From an uncultured Christensenella sp. (GTDB lineage: Bacteria; Bacillota; Clostridia; Christensenellales; Pumilibacteraceae), in assembly GCA_910577945.1 (NCBI GenBank), contig CAJTNI010000017.1:1-37550 (forward strand): a DNA stretch of 37,550 nt, given 5' to 3'. A program made the position numbers and the translations under genes. The notes under the pieces are model-generated. The model was not told where the DNA came from, made no database searches, and saw only the letters and a list, made by a program, of their open reading frames with translations. Shown piece by piece: positions 31,368 to 37,550 of this stretch. The stretch's first letter is position 1. Each line of letters begins with the position of its first letter.

Positions 31368-31595
31368 GTGTATAAGAAACGGGAAATCGCAAAGGAAATC
31401 CGCATGATTGAGGAAGAAATACGCGGCTTGGAAATAAAGCGCTCGCGCTCGCAGGCGGCGCTCATTGAGGCGCTTATAAGCAAGCAAGAGCCCGACGAAA
31501 CGGACGTCGCGTATTTCAGAGCGTTCACGGCTCAAATCGAGCTCAAACGCGAACAACTGCAAAAGCGCATAAAATCCTTAGAGGATATAATATAG
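31368..31595 (+). CDS. Small coiled-coil protein following the envelope protein
   Basis: This 75-residue protein is almost wholly heptad-like helix (EIAKEIRMIEEEIRGLEIKRS; QIELKREQLQKRIKSLEDII). It starts with GTG at 31368, one base after the stop of the envelope gene, with AAAGGAG upstream. The tight coupling suggests it binds the cytosolic part of that protein (inference). Confidence 0.75.
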   Translation: MYKKREIAKEIRMIEEEIRGLEIKRSRSQAALIEALISKQEPDETDVAYFRAFTAQIELKREQLQKRIKSLEDII

Positions 31596-31851
31596 CCATA
31601 TTCGCAAGCAACCGCGCACGCCGACGGGCGCGCGCGAATTGCCGCCGCCGAGGTTTCGGCGGTAAAATCGACGTGCGCGCTGTGTTCCCTCCCTGCAAAA
31701 AGGCTCAGCGCGCATGTTTTCGGTTGGGAAAATTTGAGCCGCTTTAAGCGTTTTGATTTTGCACCGCGCCGTGCTGCCGAATTCAAACGGCGGAACGCCG
31801 CGCGCCGCGCGATTAATTAGGTAAAATTTATGATTATTCTTTATAATATGC
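31596..31851. other. Intergenic region with several hairpins, no gene seen
   Basis: CCGCCGA-GGTT-TCGGCGG lies near 31649. GGCTCA...TGAGCC (about 31700-31739) contains an inner TTTTC/GAAAA pair. A small CGCT-TTA-AGCG stem followed by TTTTGATTTTG (about 31741-31761) is a weak terminator. The gap to rpmG also holds an isolated TATAAT at 31842. Confidence 0.5.
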
Positions 31852-31881
31852 TTGACAAGGACAAGCGGGGTGTGTTAGTAT
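31852..31881 (+). promoter_or_regulatory. Sigma-A promoter of the rpmG-secE-nusG cluster
   Basis: TTGACA (31852-31857), 18 bases, and TAGTAT (31876-31881). The leader then contains a short stem CACCG-CAAAGT-CGGTG followed by TTTTATTT (31889-31912), possibly an attenuator. Confidence 0.65.
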
Positions 31882-31947
31882 ATTAGAGCACCGCAAAGTC
31901 GGTGTTTTATTTACTGTCTATTTTATTGTGCTTTTACGGAGGTCATT

Positions 31948-32106
31948 ATGGAACCTAAAAACGTCAGAATTACGCTCGAATGCACCGAATGCAAGCAGCG
32001 CAATTACGATACGACCAAAAACAAAAAGAACGACCCTGACAGAATCGAGCTCAAAAAGTACTGCCGTTTCTGCAAGAAACGCACCGTTCATAAGGAAACC
32101 AAGTAA
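31948..32106 (+). CDS. rpmG: 50S ribosomal protein L33
   Basis: This 52-residue protein starts MEPKNVRITLECTEC and ends KKYCRFCKKRTVHKETK. It has two CxxC pairs (C12/C15 and C39/C42), so it is the zinc-binding C+ form of L33. ACGGAGGTC precedes the ATG. secE begins two bases after the stop, the standard Firmicute order. Confidence 0.95.
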   Translation: MEPKNVRITLECTECKQRNYDTTKNKKNDPDRIELKKYCRFCKKRTVHKETK

Positions 32107-32108
32107 TA

Positions 32109-32399
32109 ATGGCTGACGAAAAGGTCAAAAACAAAAAAGAAAAAAAGAAAAAAGAGCCGGGCAAGACCAAACGCTGGTTCAAAGACTTTTTTTCCGAATT
32201 GAAAAAAGTTACGTGGCCGTCGTTCGCCAACGTTATCAAGCAGACGGGCATAGTGCTTTTGGTTACCGTGTGCTTTCTTATCGTTATGATTGCGTTCGAT
32301 TCGCTGTTCGGATTTTTGCATAATTATCTTATCAGCGGACTTACCAAAGAGAGCGTCGCCTCGTTTGCGGCTGCGCTTACGGGAGGAGGGTTGTTATGA
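32109..32399 (+). CDS. secE: Preprotein translocase subunit SecE
   Basis: In this 96-residue protein a Lys-rich N-terminus precedes the SecE signature WFKDFFSELKKVTWPS (23-38) and one membrane segment (about 45-68). SecE clamps SecY in the translocon. A C-terminal tail SGLTKESVASFAAALTGGG extends past the usual family end, partly because the gene overlaps nusG by four bases (ATGA). Confidence 0.95.
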   Translation: MADEKVKNKKEKKKKEPGKTKRWFKDFFSELKKVTWPSFANVIKQTGIVLLVTVCFLIVMIAFDSLFGFLHNYLISGLTKESVASFAAALTGGGLL

Positions 32400-32938
32400 C
32401 GGACGAGGAACAGCAGCTTCCCGAGGCAAAGTGGTACATTCTGCATACGTACTCGGGCTACGAAAATCTCGTTAAGGTCAACCTCGAAACGGCGTTCCAA
32501 AAGAACAATATCGAGGACAGACTCGTCGATATTCGTATCCCCATGGAGGACATCGTCGAGGAAAAGAACGGCAAGCGCAAAATCGTGCACCGCCGCATGT
32601 TTCCCTCGTACGTCCTGGTCAAAATGATTTATACGCGCGACATGTGGCACTTAATCACGGGCACGCGCGGCGTAACGGGGTTCGTCGGACCTCAGGGCAA
32701 GCCCACGCCGCTCACGGAGGAGGAAATCCGCCGCATGCAGCTCGAAAAGGTGACCGTCAAGACCGATTTCGCGGTCGGCGATACCATTCGCGTCGTCAAC
32801 GGCCCGCTTACCGACATGACGGGCGAAATTAAGAGCATCAACGCCACAACGGGCAAGTGCTCGGTAGATATCAACATGTTCGGCAGAATGATACTCGCCG
32901 AGCTCGACAACTACCAAATCGAAAAAATCGAGCTGTAA
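32396..32938 (+). CDS. nusG: Transcription termination/antitermination protein NusG
   Basis: In this 180-residue protein the NGN domain opens with AKWYILHTYSGYENLVKVNLE and contains RRMFPSYVLVKM and GTRGVTGFVG. The KOW domain is at about 125-175 (FAVGDTIRVVNGPLTDMTGEI). It binds RNA polymerase and links it to Rho or to ribosomal S10. GGGAGGAGG in the end of secE is the ribosome site. Confidence 0.97.
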   Translation: MTDEEQQLPEAKWYILHTYSGYENLVKVNLETAFQKNNIEDRLVDIRIPMEDIVEEKNGKRKIVHRRMFPSYVLVKMIYTRDMWHLITGTRGVTGFVGPQGKPTPLTEEEIRRMQLEKVTVKTDFAVGDTIRVVNGPLTDMTGEIKSINATTGKCSVDINMFGRMILAELDNYQIEKIEL

Positions 32939-33041
32939 CTATTCGCCGTCGGCAACGCGAATCGAAGCGCTGCCCGCCCGCGGCAACCCAAACGGCGTCC
33001 GCGGCTGCGAATTATCATTTACTATCAAGGCATAAACGGGA

Positions 33042-33087
33042 GAGACCGTTCGGTCTCGTAAGAACCGCGATTGTAAAATTTTTACAA
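33042..33087 (+). promoter_or_regulatory. Hairpins in the rplK leader
   Basis: GAGACC-GTTC-GGTCTC (33042-33057) and TTGTAAA-ATT-TTTACAA (33071-33087). The second abuts the rplK ribosome site AAGGAG and could affect translation. No separate promoter is evident in the 162-base gap after nusG. Confidence 0.4.
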
Positions 33088-33100
33088 GGAGAAAGCAAAC

Positions 33101-33526
33101 ATGGCAAAAAAGCTGAATGCAGTCGTCAAGCTGCAACTGCCCGCCGGTAAAGCGACCCCCGGACCGCCCGTCGGTTCGAGTCTCGGTCCGCACGGTATCA
33201 ACATTGCGGGATTCGTTAAGGAGTTCAACGAGCGCACGAAGGACCAGGTGGGGCTTATAATCCCCGCGGTGCTCAGCATCTATTCCGACCGTTCGTTCAC
33301 GTTCGTGCTCAAAACGCCGCCCGCAGCGGTCCTCATCAAAAAGGCGGCGGGTATCGAAACCGCCTCGGCGAAGCCCAACCGCGACAAGGTCGCCAAAATT
33401 ACGATGGCGCAGGTCGAGGAAATCGCCAAGCTCAAAATGCCCGACCTCAACGCAGGCTCTTTGGAGGCTGCCGTAGCTATGGTCAAGGGCACGGCGCGGT
33501 CTATGGGAATTACGGTGGAGGGCTGA
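33101..33526 (+). CDS. rplK: 50S ribosomal protein L11
   Basis: In this 141-residue protein the proline-rich N-terminal KLQLPAGKATPGPPVGSSLGP region and the C-terminal 23S-binding domain (TMAQVEEIAKLKMPDLNA) are typical. L11 forms the GTPase-associated centre with L10 and L12. rplA starts one base after its stop. Confidence 0.97.
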   Translation: MAKKLNAVVKLQLPAGKATPGPPVGSSLGPHGINIAGFVKEFNERTKDQVGLIIPAVLSIYSDRSFTFVLKTPPAAVLIKKAAGIETASAKPNRDKVAKITMAQVEEIAKLKMPDLNAGSLEAAVAMVKGTARSMGITVEG

Positions 33527-33527
33527 T

Positions 33528-34214
33528 ATGAAACACGGAAAGAGATATATCGCCGCCGCCCAAAAAATCGAGAGCGGCAAGCTTTACGACGCGGCGGAGG
33601 CGTTCGCGCTTATCAACGACATAGCCACCGCTAAGTTCGACGAAACAATCGAGGCGCACGTCAAGCTCGGCGTCGACCCTCGTCAGGCGGACCAGCAGGT
33701 GCGCGGCACGGTCGTGTTGCCGCACGGCACGGGTAAAAGCGTGCGCGTGCTCGTTATCGCCAAGGGCGAAAAAGCGGATATCGCCGAAAAGGCGGGCGCG
33801 GACATCGTCGGCGCGGAAGAGATTATCGCCAAAATCCAGAACGAGAACTACCTCGATTTCGACGTTGTCATCACGTCGCCCGACATGATGGGTCAGCTCG
33901 GTAGAGTTGCGCGTATCCTCGGACCGCGCGGACTCATGCCCAGCCCCAAGTCCGGCACGATTACGCAGGACGTCGCCAAGGCGATTGCCGATACCAAAGC
34001 GGGTAAAGTCGAGTACCGCGTGGACAAAACCTCGATTGTGCACTGCATAATCGGCAAAAAGAGCTTCGGCGCGGACAAACTCAAAGAGAACTTCGACACG
34101 CTTATGGACGCTATCGTCAGAGCCAAGCCCGCGGCGGCTAAGGGCACGTACGTAAAGAGCGTATTCGTCACCCCCGCGATGGGTCCCGGCGTTAAGGTAA
34201 ACGTTCGCGGTTAA
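33528..34214 (+). CDS. rplA: 50S ribosomal protein L1
   Basis: In this 228-residue protein the signature is GQLGRVARILGPRGLMPSPK, near residues 123-142. L1 forms the mobile stalk near the E site and usually represses its own operon. Translation is probably coupled to rplK; GGAGGG lies at the rplK end. Confidence 0.97.
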   Translation: MKHGKRYIAAAQKIESGKLYDAAEAFALINDIATAKFDETIEAHVKLGVDPRQADQQVRGTVVLPHGTGKSVRVLVIAKGEKADIAEKAGADIVGAEEIIAKIQNENYLDFDVVITSPDMMGQLGRVARILGPRGLMPSPKSGTITQDVAKAIADTKAGKVEYRVDKTSIVHCIIGKKSFGADKLKENFDTLMDAIVRAKPAAAKGTYVKSVFVTPAMGPGVKVNVRG

Positions 34215-34260
34215 AGGTCGCCGTTCGGCGGCGCGTACAACAATGCAAATTAAATATTCG

Positions 34261-34387
34261 GCCTAAGACAACAAGCGGAAACTTAATCGACGGAAACGTC
34301 GGCTTGTCGAGGCGCACGGTATACGGTTTGACGCGTTTTGCGCGTCGAATTTCGAGCGGCGCATTCGACAATGCGTCGCTTTTGTTT
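34261..34387 (+). ncRNA. L10 leader with terminator (attenuator of rplJL)
   Basis: GCCTAAGACAACAAG pairs with CTTGTCGAGGC (GCC/GGC and ACAAG/CTTGT around asymmetric bulges), the kink-turn that binds L10(L12)4, capped by CGACG-GAAA-CGTCG (34288-34301). A GACGCG/CGCGTC stem follows (34330-34346), then an 11-bp terminator AGCGGCGCATT/AATGCGTCGCT (34355-34380) with T-rich tail. Excess L10-L12 would be expected to favour termination. Confidence 0.8.
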
Positions 34388-34433
34388 AATTATCGATGCG
34401 CAAGCATTGCACACATTCTTCAAGGAGGTTAAA

Positions 34434-34955
34434 ATGGCAAAGGTTGTCAACAAACAACGCAAGGAGTCCGAAGCGGTCAAAGCGCGTAAGCAAAAGGCAA
34501 TCGAGGTCGGCGAGCAGATAAAAGGCGCAGCCTCGGTCGTGCTTGTGGACTATCGCGGAATAAACGTTGCGCAGGACACCGCTATGCGTAAGGCAATGCG
34601 CGAGGCGGGCGTCACGTACAGCGTTATCAAAAACAGCGCGCTCAAACGCGCGTTCGAGGCGACGGGCAACGAGGGTTACGACGAGTATTTCGCAGGCCCG
34701 ACCGCTGCGGCGTTCGGTCCGGAAAGCGACCCGATTGCGCCCTGCCGCATACTCGCCGAGTACGCAGGCAAAACCCCGCTCACGATTAAGTGCGGCATGG
34801 TAGAGGGCAAAAAGTTCGACGAGAACGGCGTCAAGTCGCTCGCGAGCATACCCGAAAAGCCCGTGCTTTTGGCACAGCTCTTGGGCTTGCTGCAAAGCCC
34901 GATGCGCTCGTTCGCCGTCGCGGTCAGCGAGGTCGCAAAAAAGAAGAGCGCGTAA
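34434..34955 (+). CDS. rplJ: 50S ribosomal protein L10
   Basis: In this 173-residue protein VVLVDYRGINVAQDTAMRKAMR and YSVIKNSALKRAFE are the L10 signatures. The helical C-terminus anchors L7/L12 dimers. I use ATG 34434 with AAGGAGG upstream; the longer frame reaches into the leader RNA. Confidence 0.97.
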   Translation: MAKVVNKQRKESEAVKARKQKAIEVGEQIKGAASVVLVDYRGINVAQDTAMRKAMREAGVTYSVIKNSALKRAFEATGNEGYDEYFAGPTAAAFGPESDPIAPCRILAEYAGKTPLTIKCGMVEGKKFDENGVKSLASIPEKPVLLAQLLGLLQSPMRSFAVAVSEVAKKKSA

Positions 34956-35062
34956 AACTGCGCGCGTAACCGTCGCTTGACGCGGCATAGAACCAACCGC
35001 CCGCACGGGCAAAAAAATAAATTGGGGCAAAGCCCGAAAATCATTCAAGGAGATTAAAAATC

Positions 35063-35434
35063 ATGGCAGATTTGAACAAAATTGTCGAAGAAATCGAGAA
35101 AATGACCGTTCTCGAACTTAACGAGCTTGTAAAGGCTATCGAGGAAAAGTTCGGCGTATCGGCGGCGGCTATGGCTGTCGCAGCGCCCGCAGCCGGCGCG
35201 GCAGCTCCCGCGGCGGAAGAGCAGACCGAGTTCACGGTCGTGCTCAAAGAGGTCGGACCGAACAAGATTCCCGTCATCAAGGTTGTGCGCGAGCTCACGT
35301 CGCTCGGTCTCGGCGAGGCGAAAGCGCTTGTCGACAACGCGCCTTCGACCGTCAAAGAGAACGTCAGCAAGGCGGACGCCGAGGAAATCAAGAAGAAGTT
35401 CGCCGAAGTCGGCGCTACCGTCGAGCTCAAATAA
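35063..35434 (+). CDS. rplL: 50S ribosomal protein L7/L12
   Basis: In this 123-residue protein an N-terminal dimerisation helix pair leads to an Ala/Pro-rich hinge (AAPAAGAAAPAAEE), then the factor-binding domain FTVVLKEVGPNKIPVIKVVRELTSLGLGEAKALVDNAP (split by the usual KxxVIKxVR motif). AAGGAG precedes the ATG. A strong terminator follows; rpoB is not in this window. Confidence 0.97.
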   Translation: MADLNKIVEEIEKMTVLELNELVKAIEEKFGVSAAAMAVAAPAAGAAAPAAEEQTEFTVVLKEVGPNKIPVIKVVRELTSLGLGEAKALVDNAPSTVKENVSKADAEEIKKKFAEVGATVELK

Positions 35435-35503
35435 TAGGCGAGAGCGAGCGCTGCGGCGCGCGACAGCGCGCGACGCAAGCATTTCGACAATTAAACAAAA
35501 ACA

Positions 35504-35538
35504 AAAAAATCCGTGTCGTAAGCCGACACGGATTTTTT
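35504..35538 (+). terminator. Terminator of the ribosomal cluster
   Basis: A perfect 15-bp stem (AAAAAATCCGTGTCG with its complement, five-base loop) ends in six T residues. It separates rplL from anything further, so rpoB does not directly follow as it often does in Firmicutes. Confidence 0.92.
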
Positions 35539-35647
35539 GTTGCAGAGAAGATTTTGCGATTGACTTTTAAAGCTCGATTTGCATAATGATTTTTTATTCG
35601 GCGTAGCGCTTTTTCAAGCTTATTCGGATGCCGATGGAAATGGCTTG

Positions 35648-36127
35648 CTAAATTTGACCGCGTGCGGCGAGCATTATCCAAATCGCCGTGTATGCCGCTA
35701 TAACCGCGCCGATTGCAATGACCCAATTTTTATAATAATCTACGTCGAAATCTATTGCGTCGGATACGGCAATGCAGTTCCCTTTGCCGTCTATGTATAT
35801 CTCTATTTCTTTGCCGATAAAGGATTGCGCGTATTCTTTATCAAGCGTATTTATACTATCGACAGTGCCCGAATATCGTGTTCCGTCCTCGGTATAGTAT
35901 TCATAAGCGAGATTATAGAGGTAGTGGTTTTCATGGTCGCCATGCAGAATAATAACGTCTAAGCCGGAAATGCGGGTAGTAACTTTTTGCTGACTTTCTA
36001 TCGCCGCTTTTCTGCCCAAATCGTTTTGATATTTTACTATGAATATTATTAAAACCATACCCAATACGGCATATATGGCAGTTATAATCAAGGCATTCCT
36101 TATTATTTCTTTTTTGCGATCGTTCAT
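35648..36127 (-). CDS. DUF3592-like membrane protein
   Basis: In this 159-residue protein two membrane segments (about 12-32 and 137-155) flank an external beta-rich part: YEYYTEDGTRYSGTVDSIN and FIGKEIEIYIDGKGNCIAV, a layout like DUF3592 proteins. Function is unknown. There is no ribosome site before the ATG at 36127; a good promoter ends six bases upstream, so the mRNA is probably leaderless. Codon use is AT-rich. Confidence 0.7.
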   Translation of the reverse strand: MNDRKKEIIRNALIITAIYAVLGMVLIIFIVKYQNDLGRKAAIESQQKVTTRISGLDVIILHGDHENHYLYNLAYEYYTEDGTRYSGTVDSINTLDKEYAQSFIGKEIEIYIDGKGNCIAVSDAIDFDVDYYKNWVIAIGAVIAAYTAIWIMLAARGQI

Positions 36128-36133
36128 GATTAA

Positions 36134-36162
36134 ATGTTACTTGAATTACTATTATTTGTCAA
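36134..36162 (-). promoter_or_regulatory. Sigma-A promoter ending at the DUF3592-like start codon
   Basis: On the minus strand TTGACA (36162-36157), 17 bases, and TAACAT (36139-36134). The expected transcription start is at the ATG. Confidence 0.7.
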
Positions 36163-36174
36163 GTTGTTTTTGCA

Positions 36175-36270
36175 GAACTATACTACGAAGAATACTACGA
36201 CGAATTCGGCGAACCATATCCGTGCGGTGAAATCGCCGACGATTGGACGCAGCGGATGCGTGGCTCGTGA
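36175..36270 (+). pseudogene. 5'-truncated ORF fragment before the Zot-like gene
   Basis: The frame reads ELYYEEYYDEFGEPYPCGEI and ends DDWTQRMRGS-stop at 36268-36270. It looks like real coding sequence (acidic, aromatic). The frame is open only back to a TGA at 36142-36144 and has no ATG, GTG or TTG start. Its stop overlaps a GTG of the Zot-like gene (GTGA), as in phage operons. It is probably the tail of an element gene cut off at the junction near 36150-36175. Confidence 0.5.
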
Positions 36271-36911
36271 GTGAGTTTCGGCGTTGCAACGTCATGGTTT
36301 TCGGGAAGAAGGGCGGCGGCAAGGACGTAATTTTTGCCCACGTCATAGCTCTGCGCGGTGAAAAACACTATTCGAATATACCGTATGATGATAATACCGA
36401 GGTTATAGGGCTGTGCGAAATAAACGCCGGCGACAACACGTTCGAGGATTGTATAAACGGCGAAATCGAAAAATTCGAACCGCGCTTCGACGAGTGTTGT
36501 GATATTTATGTATCTGACGTAGGCATATATTTTCCGAATACGTTGCACGAAAAGTTAGATAAATTATACCCGTCTATGCCCGTTTTTATGGCGCTCTCTC
36601 GGCATTTGTACAACAATAACGTGCATACGAACTGCCAAGCGTTAGGGCGGCCGTGGAAGAAAATCCGCGAGCAAGCCGACAGCTACATACAAGTGCTGCG
36701 CACTCGCAATCGCGGCGATTACTTATTTGTAGATATTGTCGGGTATGAGCAACAATCTGTAAACAGCGAAAACCTGACCGAGGTATGCAAGCACACGGTG
36801 CGCGTTCCCGTTTGGGAATTGCAGTATGACAGCAGATATTTCCGTGACGTATTCTTAAATCGTCAATTAACGCCGTTTGAGCGTATTCAATCAATCATAA
36901 ACGGGAGGTAA
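36267..36911 (+). CDS. Zot-like (inovirus pI-type) ATPase
   Basis: This protein has 214 residues. NVMVFGKKGGGKDVIF gives a Walker A-type loop (GKKGGGKD) near residue 12, ECCDIYVSDVG a Walker B, and LSRHLYNNNVHTNCQALGRPWKKIREQADSYI a conserved Zot-type core (R...Q...RE). Filamentous-phage pI/Zot proteins drive virion export. The C-terminal membrane segment usual for pI is not obvious, so another role is possible. I start at GTG 36267, which overlaps the stop of the upstream fragment by four bases; an upstream TTG is an alternative. Confidence 0.65.
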   Translation: MSEFRRCNVMVFGKKGGGKDVIFAHVIALRGEKHYSNIPYDDNTEVIGLCEINAGDNTFEDCINGEIEKFEPRFDECCDIYVSDVGIYFPNTLHEKLDKLYPSMPVFMALSRHLYNNNVHTNCQALGRPWKKIREQADSYIQVLRTRNRGDYLFVDIVGYEQQSVNSENLTEVCKHTVRVPVWELQYDSRYFRDVFLNRQLTPFERIQSIINGR

Positions 36912-36913
36912 TT

Positions 36914-37111
36914 ATGTATATGGACAAGCCTAATAAATGGCTGAAAATGGCTATAAAAGCGCATAAGCGCGTTATATTCGATTGCTATAATTACAAATAT
37001 TTTATGGCGGATGAAGCGGATTACGAGCGCGTTAAGCAAGAGCTTTCCGACCTCGTACATGAGCTTAAACTAATGCAAGCCGAATTGGCGAGCCGACGCG
37101 GGCGTATGTGA
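36914..37111 (+). CDS. Small hypothetical protein of the Zot-like module
   Basis: This 65-residue protein has a basic, aromatic first half (WLKMAIKAHKRVIFDCYNYKYF) and a helical, coiled-coil-like second half (YERVKQELSDLVHELKLMQAELA). No family is recognised. GGGAGG precedes the ATG; the gene begins two bases after the Zot-like stop. Confidence 0.65.
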   Translation: MYMDKPNKWLKMAIKAHKRVIFDCYNYKYFMADEADYERVKQELSDLVHELKLMQAELASRRGRM

Positions 37112-37112
37112 T

Positions 37113-37475
37113 ATGAGTAAAAAGAAAAACAATCGTACTCCGCGCAAATGCGTGTCGGAAGCTCAAAAGCGCGCTATACGGAAAAGCTATGCCGTAAGAG
37201 CCGCCAAAGCAAAAGCGGAAGAATTTCCGCATTTTAGGCATTATCTTAAATCCGGACACACTGCGCTTATTGTCGGTGAAATCGAGCCTGACGAATATAA
37301 ATATCGTAAAGTAACGCATAGCGAACGCGAGGGTCGGCATATCAACGAAAAAGTCGAACCGAACCCCGATCCGACAGATGAAAAATCTATGTATATAGTC
37401 AAGCGCACCCGCCACGATAAGAAAAAACATTTCGGTAAAAAGTACCCTTGGAAATACCCGCCGAAAAAACGGTAA
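37113..37475 (+). CDS. Basic hypothetical protein of the Zot-like module
   Basis: This 120-residue protein is strongly basic at both ends (MSKKKNNRTPRK, KKKHFGKKYPWKYPPKKR), so it is a candidate nucleic-acid-binding protein. It has no membrane segment and no known motif. It starts one base after the preceding stop. It is the last gene before the IS3-family end at 37501. Confidence 0.65.
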   Translation: MSKKKNNRTPRKCVSEAQKRAIRKSYAVRAAKAKAEEFPHFRHYLKSGHTALIVGEIEPDEYKYRKVTHSEREGRHINEKVEPNPDPTDEKSMYIVKRTRHDKKKHFGKKYPWKYPPKKR

Positions 37476-37500
37476 AATAAAACAGCACCCCACGGTGAAA

Positions 37501-37550
37501 TGCACCCCAAAAGTTAGACAAACTAATGGAGGTGCATTTTTATGGCAAAG
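37501..37550 (+). mobile_element. Left end of an IS3-family element with the start of orfA
   Basis: TGCACCCCAAAAGTTAGACA at 37501-37520 is a typical IS150-group left inverted repeat. GGAGGTG follows at 37529-37535, and an ATG at 37542 begins MAK..., as IS3-family orfA proteins often do. The window ends here. The end matches the copy at 1-50 at 18 of 20 bases. Confidence 0.7.

Noticed and set aside
34338..34433. Longer rplJ start
   Set aside because: It would begin inside the L10 leader; ATG 34434 has a strong Shine-Dalgarno sequence.

Overview
The window looks like a chromosomal piece of an endospore-forming Clostridia-type Firmicute. It carries yabP/yabQ and spo0A, a DegV protein, class II-like housekeeping genes and a ribosomal cluster rpmG-secE-nusG-rplK-rplA-rplJ-rplL in Firmicute order. 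Most genes are GC-rich (heavy GCG/CGC codon use) and spaced by clear sigma-A promoters (TTGACA-17-TATAAT) and intrinsic terminators. I cannot name the genus. Both edges show IS3-family inverted-repeat ends, so the window may be bounded by IS copies.

Layout. 1-50: IS end. 118-671: yabP-yabQ on the minus strand behind a sigma-E-like promoter. 868-3384: tex. 3488-4414: cysK. 4604-8905: an AT-rich foreign-looking island with a 59-aa ORF, a terminator, an 858-aa HEXXH protein and a SIR2-like protein. 9106-14818: an ArsB-like transporter, a TIR-LRR fusion, RtcB and a nuclease-helicase fusion. 14835-18853: a minus-strand block (acetyltransferase, XRE/zinc-ribbon membrane protein, and a three-gene operon of a GalT-like protein, a Sel1 protein and a membrane protein). 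19059-21285: an unknown protein and a YcaQ-type DNA glycosylase. 21382-23307: spo0A divergent from degV, with a symmetric operator between. 23657-24251: tRNA-Met followed by three tandem ~204-bp repeats. 24344-25918: two membrane proteins divergent from a small XRE regulator across a 26-bp perfect palindrome. 26057-26979: a DtxR-family regulator facing a Cys-rich metallothionein-like protein. 27246-31595: a very large beta-helix membrane protein behind a promoter whose spacer holds a G9 tract, plus a coiled-coil partner. 31852-35538: the ribosomal and NusG cluster with an L10 leader. 35648-37475: a DUF3592-like membrane protein and a Zot-like, inovirus-type remnant. 37501 to the end: the left end of an IS3-family element.

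How the parts may work together. The strongest candidate for an undescribed system is the metallopeptidase-SIR2 pair: a long protein with an HEXXH motif, translationally coupled to a SIR2-like NAD-consuming enzyme, with a small ORF and a terminator in front, in base composition unlike its neighbours. A second defence-like cluster lies just downstream, where a TIR domain fused directly to BspA-type leucine-rich repeats precedes an RNA ligase and a nuclease-helicase. A third notable item is the poly-G promoter of the 1335-aa envelope protein, which has the layout of a phase-variable surface-protein promoter. Several genes also start about 7 nt after their -10 box with no Shine-Dalgarno sequence, which suggests leaderless mRNAs.
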